Part shown: piece after piece, positions 1-11,220 of the stretch
Numbering within the stretch: position 1 is the first letter of the stretch
Layout: the number at the start of each line of letters is the position of its first letter
The notes under the pieces: generated by a model
Database searches by the model: none
What the model was told of the DNA's origin: nothing
Seen by the model: the letters and a program-made list of their open reading frames with translations, nothing else
Assembly (NCBI GenBank): GCA_947000775.1
Contig: CAMQGK010000567.1
Span: 1,646,501 to 1,710,500 of the forward strand
Reading direction: 5' to 3'
Length of the DNA: 64,000 nucleotides
From: Pterois miles
Taxonomy: Eukaryota > Chordata > Actinopteri > Perciformes > Scorpaenidae
Made by a program: the position numbers and the translations under genes

Positions 1-596
1 CAATTTTTAGATTGTAGAGGATTCAGTTTTAAGCCTAGTCGGCCTGCGTACCACGCAGAGGTCATTGCTTTGCTGGTTCTGAGAAGAACAAGCATTGAAG
101 AGCTGTGGCGAGCGTTTCTGAAGGAAATCTACATGAACCTCGGATATCCAAGTCAATTTTCTATAAGGAAAAGTAGGTAGGTTTCTCCAACTAATAAAGG
201 ATGACGACTGTACACAAAGTCGCACAATTTTGTTGCTCACGCTGCCGTGAAATTTTACGTGACTGTATATAAACATTGTGTAGTTATTGGTCATCTGTGT
301 AGATGATTCTTTTGAAAGTTTAAGGACAGATTTTTTATCATCTCTAAGTCTGTGTTTGGCTATGGTTACGCCATCTTGTGTCTTTGAGACAGAAATGATT
401 TACATGCATAGTCAGAAAAAATTACAATCAAGTTTTTGCCTAGAAAAGACTTTTTGCATGTGTCGTAAGTTTGGCGGTACAGTATTGATCAGTGACACTG
501 ACAACACAGGAACGTGCATGTTTTTTCCCCTCTCTAAAGCCACAGATTTAATATTCAAATTAGTGCAAAAACAAAAAAGTCTGACTTAAAAATACT
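1..596. other. Intergenic, nothing recognised
   Basis: Short ORFs are present on both strands but show no splice logic, family motif or codon pattern I can support. The stretch lies beyond the 3' end of naa60. Confidence 0.4.
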
Positions 597-1141
597 GGTA
601 TCATATGAAACTATAAAACCTAATGAATCCATTGGTACCAACCAGGTCATACTAGCTTGTAGCTACGGAGGCTAAATAACGCTCCAAACTTCTGCTAAAT
701 TTTGGTGAGGAAAAACTGTCAAAGCCATATTTAAATTGGTCCCTTGACCTCTGACCTCCAGATACGTGAATGTAAATGGGTTCTATGGGTACCCACCAGT
801 CTCCCCTTTACAGACATGCCCACTTTATGATAATCACATGCATTTTGGGGCAAGTCATAGTCAAGTCAGCACACTGACACACTGAGTTTGCCATGTTATG
901 TTATTTTTTTATGCTACATGCAGTACTTGTGAGGGTTTCTAGACAGTATCTGTCATTGTTCTGTTCTTAATTGATTTCCAATAACAATTGTATACATATA
1001 CTTCCATAAAGCAGCATTTTGCTGATAAATACCTGATAAGGTGGATTTTGAACAGATACAAACAAATATGATTAATCCTAATTATATATGGACATTCATG
1101 CGATTAATCCTGATTAAATATTTGAATTGATTGACAGCCCT
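597..1141. repeat. Non-autonomous interspersed repeat, copy A
   Basis: This copy shares long blocks with 8412-9418, 9735-9960 and 3785-4125. Shared blocks include GTATCATATGA, GCTAAATTTTGG, CCCTTGACCTCTGACC and GATTTCCAATAA, and it ends in ATTGACAGCCCTA. The inverse of that end, AGGGCTGTCAA, begins the copy near 8412, which suggests terminal inverted repeats of a MITE-like DNA transposon. Boundaries on the left are approximate. Confidence 0.7.
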
Positions 1142-2239
1142 AACTGCAGTAAAAGTTCCTGTACTGACGTCACAAGTGCAGCTCCCAGTAACAGAGTATT
1201 ACACACAGCAACCCCAACAATATCATGAATCCTTCTTTTGGAAACTCCAGTCGCTACTAATTGTATCACCCATCTACATTATGTCTCAAAGTTTCCTGCA
1301 TATAATTAGCTTTATTCTACCCTATTAACAAACTAGATTCACAGAATTCAATTTAACTTGTCCTTGAGTCTCTATTTTACAAAGCGGAATTGACTCTGGA
1401 TTCAGTCTACACTCAAAAAGGGGACAGGATGGGTTATCTTTCAACTACCGACAGCATAGAATAGACATACATATTGAGAGAAATTCATATATTAGCTTAG
1501 TATATATAATATACAAACAGTATACATAGTCTCTGTGACAGTGGTGGACAGGATGAGAGGAGACAGGAAGTTAGGCAGTCTGTAGGATTCCCAGTACGTG
1601 TGTGTTACGTCGTTTTCACACCAAAACTACGACCCGTGTTTGCCGTCTGTGTGCCTGGGTCGACACGGTTTATCTGAACCTCTGCTTCGCTCTGCCGCCT
1701 GGGTTGAAAGCGGGTCAGACGCTGCTCGGCTTTGGTATGACTGGGTAAACACAGGTTATTATACTAACTATGGGATAGTGTAGTAAATGCGGGGATAGTA
1801 CAGTAACTGAATAATTAAAAGTAGTCCCATAGATTTACCAGATCGCGGCGTCTGTCAGGAGGTTAAAATCCAACATTGCGGTTGTGATGACGTTGCAATG
1901 CAACAACCCTGTTAAGCGGCGGGCACGGAGCCACGGCTGCAAACCCTGATCTTTGTGTGAATAGTGACGAACGGGAATAATATTCTAGTGTGCGAACGGT
2001 CAGGTTGCACCCGAGTCCCGTGTTGAACGCGGGGAGTGGAACGCCATACGAGATCGAGAATGTGAGTGTGCGTGTACATCTTGGCGTGTACAGGGGGAAG
2101 ACTGATGACAAACAGTTGCACTCCTGAAACAAATAAAACAGAAGAGAGACGAACAGAAAATCAGACATCTACTAATAGAAAAAAAAGGCAACAAATGTAT
2201 GCTGCTGTCACAACAACTCTCCCACCCACCACGTTGCTG
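1142..2239. other. naa60 3' flank, no gene seen
   Basis: The region lies downstream of the naa60 stop codon and probably holds its 3' UTR. A minus-strand AATAAA (TTTATT on the plus strand) sits near 1311. That is far from the stop, so its use as a poly(A) signal is uncertain. No exon or repeat family is recognised with confidence. Confidence 0.4.
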
Positions 2240-5200
2240 TCACATTGTTCTGCTGTACTGTATCCCGGTCTTGGAGGCGATGTTGGACCAGGGAAGCAGG
2301 GAGCGCAGCAGGGACTGGGCCTGCCGGTACAGCCTCTGAGGGATGGAGCAGGGGCTCAGGCTGGCCAGGGTTGAACCGATGTGCTGGATATAGTCAGTGG
2401 GAGAAGAAGTTAAGGACAATGTGAACATTTATGCTTGGTTTATCTACTTAGTGAACATACAAAGATCAGTGGATCCTCCAATCAAGATGCTGTAAACTCT
2501 ATTTACTGGATCAAGTTAAGTCCTGGTGTTAAGGCTTTTCAGCGAATTCCCACTAAAAGGCGCATAAATGCTACAATAACACTCAAGTGTAAGTATTTCC
2601 TTTCTTGATTTCTGTTTCATTTGTACTGCAATTTAAATGCATCTGCGTAGAAATGCTACGGTAAGGATTGTGGTACAAAAAGAGAGAAAGACCACTTCCG
2701 GTCGACTTTTAGGAGACCCGTGTTCCAGACCATTGTTGATTGGTATTTTGTTTCGTAAGCTACGTTAGTGATGGTTGTCATGTGATAAACGTTTGTGACG
2801 TGTTTTCTGTAGTTGTTTCCGTACGCGTTTAACCTAGTTTCCGTACATATGCTAAGCCCAACTATGTCGTTTTCTCTTACCCTAATTAAATGTTTTTCTT
2901 GCCTGAACCAAAGTTAGTGGTTTTCTTGCCTGAACCTAACTGCAGACATTTGCGCGGCGTACGTAAATGACATGAAAATGACATGAAAATGTTAAAATGT
3001 GTACTCATGACATGTGGAATGTCAGTGTAATGACGTGGTACTTGTACGCCTTCCCACGAGTCTAAGTTGGGCTTCTACACACGAAGGGCGTGACGAATAA
3101 ATGACACGGAAATGCTAAATACTCGCCTGTAAATATTATATGTCGAGGGCTTTTACTGTGAAAGGTAAGAACGGAAAGAGGATCTGGTCTGTGCTGCCTT
3201 TGTCAAGGTTGCTGTCTTGATTCAGACTTTTATAATCCTTAGTCTACATATAGACGCAACTCAACCAGTTTCGCACAACTTGATTGGTTAATGCCTATAC
3301 ATACGGCGCGAAAGCATTCATGACAAAAAAAAGTAGTTCAAAATATATACAGTGTATTGATGTGCGAGGCCTGCCCACTAAATAATCTTCTTTTCCTGCT
3401 TCCACAAAAGGATATAATATTGTCCAGGGTGGGTGACCCCCATTGATGTAGAGCACATATGTGAATCCATCTTTGAGGACGCCTCGTATGGAGTAGTAGT
3501 AGGGCAGGTAGTGGTGCTGCCTGAAGTCCCTGTTCTCATAGAAGTGGATGGCAGTGTTGTTGGTGGTGAGGACGTGCAGGTAGATTGCTTTACAGTGGTC
3601 CTGGGCTGTCGTTGAGATGTGCTCCTTCAAACTGTCCAGCAGTAGGGAGCCTGAAAGGAGAGGACGGAGAGCTCAATCAGAACGAATCCAGTACATGCTA
3701 ATCATTTACAGGTCATTACTAAAAGCAGGTGTTATTAAAGGTGACTTTGAAACAGTCAGTGAGTCATAAATAACGCACATAGGTATGTTAATAATTAACG
3801 GTTTAGCCGATAACCGATTATCAGTTTAAAGAAATATTAATAATTAATTACAAAGCTGTGAAAAAGGGGTCACTTGACCTAATGCAGTACCTGTGAGGAC
3901 AATATTTGTCATTATTTTATGTTGTTAATTGATTTCCAATAAAAAAAATACTACATATACTGTACATACATTTGCATAAAACAAGCATAGCTGTCCACTC
4001 TCATGTTGATAAAAGTATTAAATACTTAACAACTCTCCCTTTAAGGTTCATTTTGAACAGATAAAAATGTGTGATTAATTTGTGATACACTCTGATTAAA
4101 TATTTTAATTGATTGACAGCCCGAGTTGAGCTCTGTTTTTTTAGCCTATATTTGTTTACAGTTTGGCAAATGGGCTCCAATAACAAAGTATACTAAATTA
4201 TATAATAGCAGTTCCTGTTTGCAATGTACCCATGGATGTACAGACGACTATCCCTGGATTACTTTGATGCTGCCGAAAACTTAAAAAGGTGATGATTTTC
4301 AAGCAAGTTCTGGAGTAAGGAGCGTCTTTTAATAATGACTTCTGCGCGGATTTATGGACATGGACAACAGAAAAATGTAAGTCACACTGACTTAGAAAAT
4401 ATATTTTATATATCTGTGTGTTCCGATTTGAGTGAGAGTGTCATAGGAATGGATGTAAGTCAACGCAATGTAGTCGCACGTTTGTGTGCGAGTGTGAGTG
4501 CAGGTAGAAGAGGTACCTATGCCATGTTTCCTGAACTCTTTGACCACTCCCAGGCTGAGGATGTAGGCTACCTGTGTGTCCACAGGGAAACTGGAGGCCA
4601 GGATGTCTCCATCCTAACACACACACATGGAAACACACAAAAAAGACTATGACCCAGCACTCTCTATGAACATGAAATCATTCTATTATTTTACCATCCA
4701 TAACAGGTTTTGGAATAAATACAGCATTTTAATTAACCACATCACTTAAAAGGATCTTTCAGTTTGGTGCTCCGAACGCTCCCTCCCCGGTACGCTGTCT
4801 TCATCTTTGCCCAGGCAAATTCCCCACTGGGAGGATTCCACAATTCAAATACTCTTCCAAAGGGAAATTAAGTTTTGACACCAGGCGCGCCATGCACCGA
4901 GTAAAACTATGGCTTAAAGTGAGAGGAGCAGATGTAATAGTCAAGAGCTTTAAAGCCTTTTCACACCAAGCACAGATTTTCATCCCAAAAATTCGCACAG
5001 AGATTTATAAAAACTGGAGGACATTCACGCAGGGGAAAAATATTCGGATATTCTGTCCAATGGGACATTTTTCAGACTATTAATGTTTCAGAATAACAAA
5101 ATGCCGTCTCCCTTCTCAACACCAACAACCATATAAAGGACAATATATGGCTTGAGATCGCCCAGCAGCTGGGATATGATGAAGATGGTAATGTAGCTGA

Positions 5201-6723
5201 TATGCATTTGCTAATGTAAAAACTGTATATTGCATATTTTGGTCACAAAATGAGGCTAGCCACAACACAGTGTTAGCATCACAATTGGGGTCCAGTTAGT
5301 TAATGTATAGTGTAGTTAACATCACTCCCTGGGGGCGGCAGTAGCTCAGTCCATAAGGGGTTGGGTTAGGACGCGGAGGACGCCGGTTCAAGTCCCCCAT
5401 GGACCAAGACCAAGTGGTTGCTGGAGAGGTACCAGTCTTCCTCTTGGGCACTGCCGAGGTCCCCCTGAGGAAGGCACCCACCCCCCAATTCTCTGGGGGC
5501 GTGGCGGGGGACCCCCCCTCCCTTCTGACATCTCTTGATGGAGGTATATATATCTGTGTGAACAACAGAGTGTAAAACTGAATTTCCCCATGTGGGATAA
5601 TAAAGGAATATCTTCTTCTTCTTCTTCTTCTTCTTAGATTTCTCTGTGTGGATAGGTTAGTATCAGTTTCATTGTTAATTTATGCATAAAGAAATGCAAA
5701 TTTGTCCCATTTCCTTTAACTGGTTCCGAATAAATAAATGTGGCTACAGCTTAGAGTTGTCAGACGTTGGCGCTATAGGCAATGCATTGCTGTAATCCGC
5801 TAATAAACAGAGTAGAAGTAGTAGAGGTCACAAACAAAAAACAAAACAAAGCAGACTAACCACCTACGAGAGAAAAACAGAGAGAGATTTTCAGGAATTT
5901 GTTTCAGCTGTGCAAGTTTTAATTGTTCTGTCATGCCAGTTAGCATTGGCCACGTTTCATGCTGTCCGGAGACAAAGACAAGCATTCATGGGAATATCCA
6001 AGACGACGCAGACAGCGGAAACAGCTGATGAGTTATGTGAATGAAATGTGCGCTACGTTATTTATTCAGTAAAGGCATTTCCATAATCCATTTAGTGCAT
6101 TGACTTGTAAAAACAAGTCGACGCGCAACTGAGAACGGCTAGTGACGCCATCTCTCCAGAGACCAACTTCAGAGCCTTCTCTCTGGTGTGAGCTGCTGAA
6201 CATCGTACCTCTTTGTGTACTTTGGTCCGGCCTTTGATTTCGGCCACAATCATTCCCACGATGCCTCCTCTGAAGGTGGCAGCGAGGGAGAAGAACTTCT
6301 TGTTGGAGGTGATGTCCTGATACCATGAGTCTGGGTACCTGCAGTCAAAGGTCAGAGGGGTCAGCATTCAAAAAGTTAGCGAAATAAATGGGATTCTTTA
6401 CTTGGGCTGTGACGGCTTGTGTATTTGTACTGAACCGTCACAGTCCAGTGCACGCAGAACACATCTAATGGAAAATATGCTGTAATGGTAACTCTATTAA
6501 AGCAGCCTCTTATTAAAGTTTGATAATAGCTGAAAGAACTGAAATTCTTCCTCTGGAGTTTGGCAGATTCAAAAGCATTTCGCAGGATGACTGGTTGTGC
6601 AAGCTGTGTGAATTAGGAGAAATGGAAAGTGAGTCCTGTTTTCATCTGTAGTGTACATACTATGATGATTTAAATGAAAGAAGATTACCAAAAATTGCTA
6701 GTTCAAAATCCAGGAAAAGAAGG

Positions 6724-6782
<59 letters not shown>

Positions 6783-8187
6783 GGTAAAATGTATTAATCT
6801 TGTAGAAAATCATCTGAAAAACATCCCAAGATCTGATGGTCTGATTGAAAGCTGTTGTGTGCTATTGTTTGAAAATGTATATGCAACCCTATGAACTTGT
6901 AATGTCTTGTAAGCCTGTGCAGGCTATATTCACAACACAATAATCAAAATGCTTTCATTCAGTCCTCTACTCAGATCCCCTGTGAACTACCAAGATGTCA
7001 CACACTTATATTTCCAGTGGGCACAATGTGAATGCACCAAAGTGCAATCACTATTTATGCCATAGTCAACCAATGTGGGTGCACAGGTGCAGTGAATAAG
7101 TGCTTATCAGTGTTGGATTTTGATAGGTCCTTTAAAGGTTTTCCTCTACAAAGATGTACTAATGTCCAATGACAATTAACAAATTCACATTTGGATACAG
7201 ATTTGATCTTGATTTAAAAATACTTCAAACTCCAACACTAATGTTGCATTCACACCAAGAGTGAAACAAACTTTTTGCGCAGTGATTACATACAAAAACT
7301 GATGCAAACGGGCGAAAAGAGACAAATTTGCATCAGCCGACATAAATGCAGCGAAGTGAACATGTGAAATTTGCATCATTTGTGTGACACTGTGTCGCGA
7401 AAGCCTATCAGCTATCAGGAGTCTCCTCACTGATGTTCTGATGTTAATTTAGAAATGGAGGAGGTCACCCAGAGCTACGATTGTACATCATATCTGTACA
7501 GAGACTGGACAATAGTCTGTGTAAAAATGTATGTATATAAACTAGACTGTCTGTGATATAAACAACAACCCCATTGCCGTATTTAAACCAAAATTACTTT
7601 ATCCTGAGTGTTGATGGAGCAGCTGCATAGCCTGGCACTGATCAGTCCAAACTTCATTCAGAAAACAAGCAATTTAAAAGTTGTTTGCTTGTCATCTTGT
7701 GACCTGACAAAGCCTGAATTCATACATATTATAAATCAGCACCATTATGTTGTTATTTCACCATGCTTTTGATCATTTTACAACCCAGACACGATGGCAT
7801 TTGATTCTCTGACATACTGTATCTGGGACTTCCACAACATGTACAAAGTAGCAACAGTGGTTATTTCTGCCACGGTTGATGGAGGAAATGGCAGAGGGAA
7901 AAGTTGCTGGACTCTGTGGAGACAAGCTCCTCCTCCTCTCCGGTGTGTCGAGTGTGAATGAGCACAGATGATACCAGCAATCCAACTTGGGCGAGTAAAG
8001 CAAGGTGAAAATTTGCTTTCGCTCTCTGAACACAGCTTAACAAGAGCTACCATTGGCACACTGAATGGGATTCTTACTCGATTGGGAACCAATCACCACA
8101 GAGCAGCTTGACATTCTCTATGTCATCGTGGCAGAGGAAGCGGAGCTGGACTTCACTGAGCGCTGTGGGAGGCACCACGTCACTCAT
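2240..8187 (-). CDS. naa60: N-alpha-acetyltransferase 60 (five coding exons)
   Basis: Coding exons read on the minus strand are 8187-8078, 6338-6209, 4613-4517, 3650-3416 and 2396-2240. Together they are 729 nt, or 242 codons plus TGA, the same length as human NAA60. The first ATG follows a splice acceptor (exon starts at 8193). Junction phases agree at every step. The protein is a GNAT-fold enzyme that acetylates N-termini of membrane proteins facing the cytosol, at the Golgi. Visible hallmarks are the PDSWYQDITSNKKFFSLAA block, the acetyl-CoA loop with RKHGIG across the exon 3/4 junction, and the AIYLHVLTTNNTA and FYENRDF segments. The C-terminal exon (IQHIGSTLASLSP onward) matches the membrane-associated helical tail. 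One codon spanning the last junction reads Phe where I recall Leu in human. The last intron does not fit GT-AG rules (see the U12 intron entry). Family identity is very secure. Confidence 0.96.
2397..3415 (-). other. naa60: U12-type AT-AC intron of naa60
   Basis: On the minus strand the donor after 3416 reads ATATCCTTTT, a perfect match to the U12 5' splice consensus RTATCCTTT. Near the 3' end, TCCTTAAC at 2416-2409 matches the U12 branch site TTCCTTRAY. The intron ends in CCCAC at 2397, with the likely branch A (2410) about 13 nt upstream, within the usual short U12 spacing. Splicing here restores the WTI-x-DYIQH reading frame of the family. The GT and AG dinucleotides I tried nearby (for example GT at about 3405 with AG before CACATCGG) shift the frame. 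Confidence 0.88.
3785..4125. repeat. Non-autonomous interspersed repeat, partial copy D
   Basis: Lies in the naa60 intron. It shares GTACCTGTGAGGA, TTAATTGATTTCCAATAA and the terminal ATTGATTGACAGCCC with copies A and B, and is truncated at its left side. Confidence 0.6.
5331..5635 (+). repeat. tRNA-derived SINE with TTC tail
   Basis: The head carries RNA polymerase III style boxes: GTAGCTCAGTCC (A box) and GGTTCAAGTCCC (B box), about 45 nt apart. The 3' part, AATTTCCCCATGTGGGATAATAAAGGAATA without its first base, resembles the tail of CR1/Rex-type LINEs. The tail is followed by a (TTC)n run. It sits in an naa60 intron. It is a SINE, not a functional tRNA gene. Confidence 0.8.
6725..6780. 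repeat. (TA)n microsatellite
   Basis: A pure alternating TA run of about 56 nt in the intergenic/intronic part of naa60. Confidence 0.95.
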
Positions 8188-8411
8188 TCACACCTGCAGA
8201 GAGAACAGAGTGGCAGTTTGTAAATGGATGATTTGATACAGATTCGCTGTTGTTAAAAGACGTCACTTCAGGTTCTGGGAAACTGTGCAAATGTCTCCTT
8301 CTTATAATCATAAACTGCAGCCTCAATCTGTATTGACAACTCTATTTTGAACAATTATGATAGTAATAGAATAGTTTTAGATTAATTGATAAATGGTTTG
8401 GTCTATAATTT

Positions 8412-9418
8412 AGGGCTGTCAAAGTTAATGTTTAATCTCTCCTCCATCATGTCGCTTGTTGGGGTGGGGGGGCTGGAGCCGATCCCAGCTGGCATAGGGC
8501 GAAGGAGGGTTCACCTGGACAGGTCGCCAGCCATCGAGGGCACATAGAGACAGACAAATATAGACAGACAACCATTCACGGTCACCCCACCTACGGGCAA
8601 TTTAGAGTAATAGTTAACCTAAACAGCATGCCTTTGGATGGTGGGAGGAAGCCGGAGTACCCGGAGAAAACCCACGCTTACACGGGGAGAACATGCAAAC
8701 TCCACACAGAAGAGCCGCAAGCTGGAATCGAACCTGCGACCCTCTTGCTGTGAGGCGACAGCGCTAACCACTGCACCATCGTGCAGCCCGTTATAATAAC
8801 ATGTTACCGCAAATTCATTTTAACACCACAACGTTCTTTAATGCATTAATGGGCCCATTTTTAACGCGAGAGCAAAGATAATGGTATCATATGACACTAG
8901 AACACCTAAAGAATCAGTTGGGACCAACTATGTCACACTAGCTTGTTGCAACTAAATAATGCTCAAAATTTCTGCTAAATTTTGGCGAGGAAAAACTGGC
9001 ATGGCCACTTTCAAAGGGGTCCCTTGACCTCTGACCTTATGATACTGTATGTGTATGTAAATGGGTTATATGGGTACTCACAAGTCTTCCCTTTACAGAC
9101 ATGCCCACTTTATAATAACCACAAGCAGTTCAGGGCAAGATTTGCTCCTATTTTTTATGCTAAATGCAGTACCTGTGAGGGTTTCTGGACAATATTTGTC
9201 ATGGTTTTGTGTTGTTAATTGATTTCCAATAATAAATATATACATACATTTGCTGCATTTGCCCACCCCCATGTTGATATGAGTATTAAATACTTGACAA
9301 GTCTCCATTTAAGGTACATTTTGAACAGATAAAAATTAAGCGATTAATTTGAGATTAATCATGGACAATCCCACAATTAATCACAATAAAATATTTCATA
9401 CAATTGGCAGCTATAAAT
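8412..9418. repeat. Non-autonomous interspersed repeat, copy B (split by SINE)
   Basis: It starts AGGGCTGTCAAAGTTAA, is interrupted by the insert at 8439-8790, then continues with GTATCATATGACACTAGAAC, CCCTTGACCTCTGACC and AATTGATTTCCAATAATA. It ends near the ATTGGCAGCT at about 9405. It is the most complete copy in the window and overlaps the region upstream of the naa60 ATG exon. Confidence 0.7.
8439..8790 (-). repeat. tRNA-headed dispersed repeat nested in copy B
   Basis: Read on the minus strand it begins CGGGCTGCACGATGGTGCAG and carries GGTTCGATTCC, resembling A and B boxes. It continues through the common fish block with GTTTGCATGTTCTCC and ends in ATCGGCTCCAGCC. A second copy lies in the opposite orientation at 21944-22285. 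It interrupts the repeat that starts at 8412 and resumes near 8791. Confidence 0.75.
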
Positions 9419-9734
9419 GCATCAAAAAACATCACTACAAATTCACTACAATGGAGAGAAAAGCTGCTAATTGATGCTTGGAGCTCACGTAATAGTGGGC
9501 AGGTAGCAACTGGAAATGTGGTGTAAAAAATCGTTTATACTACATCCTGATATTTTGTTTATGGTGCTAACAGCTACACAGACAAGAATTTAACTGATGA
9601 CAGAGGCGTGCTGTGCAGAATAAACACCACCACAGTAGTGATGGTTGCCATATCCTCTTTAGGTTTTTAGGTGCACAAAAATGTATTACAAACCCCAGAG
9701 ACCTGCTGACTTTAGTAGCAGATTCAGTTTTAGA

Positions 9735-9960
9735 GGCCGAGTGAAGGTACGGATATCATATGAAACTAGAAAGCCTAAAGGATCCATCCATCCATGTCAT
9801 GGTACTGGGGAGGAGGCTAAATAATGCTTCGAAAATTAGGCTAAATTTTAGCGAGGAAAAACAGTCAAAGCCATATTCAAAGGGGTCCCTTGACCTCTGA
9901 CCTCCAGATATGTGAATGAAAATGGGTTCTATGGGAACCCACGAGTCTCCCTTTACACTT
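9735..9960. repeat. Non-autonomous interspersed repeat, partial copy C
   Basis: Shares GATATCATATGAAACTAGAA, GAGGAAAAACAGTCAAAGCC and CCCTTGACCTCTGACC with copies A and B, and stops after the ACCCACGAGTCTCCC block. Confidence 0.65.
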
Positions 9961-10979
9961 AAATATATATTTGAAGATTCAAGGCATGGCGCCGCACAGC
10001 GGGCTGACATGTTCTTCTCTCCGTCTCCATCTCCCCAGTTTCAGTGTCTGGGACAGTGCTGCTGCCACACTACTGTACGCACACCTGAACCTCTACGCAC
10101 AACAAATGAATAATAATAATAACAATGAATAATGAATAATGTGGAATTATTCCTTATTTTGTGGGCTATTTTGGTATTTATACTTTATTACTATACTGCA
10201 TACTTTGTTAGTTTAGTTAGTGTGTATCACTGTAAAGCTGAGACTCTTGTGGATCAATGAGCCCAACTGTATTCATGTGTGATGATGTTAGTCCCCATAG
10301 TAGCCATTTCATTGTAGTGAGACCATTTTTTTTAAACTTGACTTCACTGTATAAAATGACCTGTGGTGGCCTCTAGGATAATGAACCTAATGAAACTTTA
10401 CAGCCACAGAGAGACCTGGATGGATGGATGGCTTTACTAGGTATATAAGACAAACAGGGTCTATTGTGGGTCTCAGGCTTAAAACCTACTGAAAGCATAC
10501 AGTATATAGCAGATGTATTTACGTTTGTACAGAATGTAGTCCATCTCTTGTGATCGACTCCTGACTGGATCCAGACTCAAACACAAAATATTTTATACAC
10601 AACGAGTCTGAATTAAATGTCACAGCAATTATGTCTTGCTTACAATATGACAATCCACAACAGCAAGCTTGGTTTTCTTATTTCTGACTACATTACCCAT
10701 TTCACACAAAACAACACGAGCCATTAAATAATCCATCTAAGTCATATAGTAGGCGTTAACAGATATGTCTGCTTGTATTCTCAGTGGTTGGCGACCCTGC
10801 CACTGTTTACATCTTTGGTTTTACATCGACACATCCATGCGTTCTATCAAAATGCTAAAATAATAATCACATAGTCACAATACAATAGAGTAACACTATT
10901 AGCAGCTGCCTGCTAATTACCAACTAAGCTAACCTCAGTTAACGCCGCTAGCTAGCGTTCTATCGCTAAGCTAACGTAC
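9961..10979. other. Long 5' UTR intron of naa60, nothing recognised
   Basis: AT-rich sequence between the probable 5' UTR exon and the ATG exon of naa60. No conserved ORF, RNA gene or repeat family is identified. Confidence 0.4.
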
Positions 10980-11205
10980 CTTGTTTCAACACTGGGACCG
11001 GAGGAAAGTTGAGGAGAGTTATATTCCTTGGGTATCTGTCGATGCAGCCACTACTCCGGACATAGCATGATAACACACCAGTTTATTCCCGACTCTCAAA
11101 GCCGTTTCATTTCTGTGCCAATTTAACACAGGCTGCTAAGCTAGCTAGCTAGCTCTCCCTGCTTAGATAACCGCTGGATGTTTACTTCCTGTTTGTGGCA
11201 GCTAC
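10980..11205 (-). promoter_or_regulatory. naa60: Probable naa60 5' UTR exon and promoter
   Basis: On the minus strand a splice donor (CAAG then GTACGT) ends an exon at 10980, upstream of the ATG exon of naa60. A canonical CRE/ATF palindrome TGACGTCA lies at 11211-11218, just upstream of this exon. The exon start is not defined by sequence, and 11205 is only approximate. The assignment to naa60 rests on strand, order and lack of another gene. Confidence 0.5.
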
Positions 11206-11220
11206 ACGGATGACGTCACG

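Noticed and set aside
2066..2374. 102-codon plus-strand ORF near the naa60 end
   Set aside because: It overlaps the naa60 last exon in antisense and has no conserved features.
5340..5400. Possible tRNA gene
   Set aside because: The A and B boxes belong to the head of a SINE that continues to a TTC tail. The cloverleaf arms are not intact.
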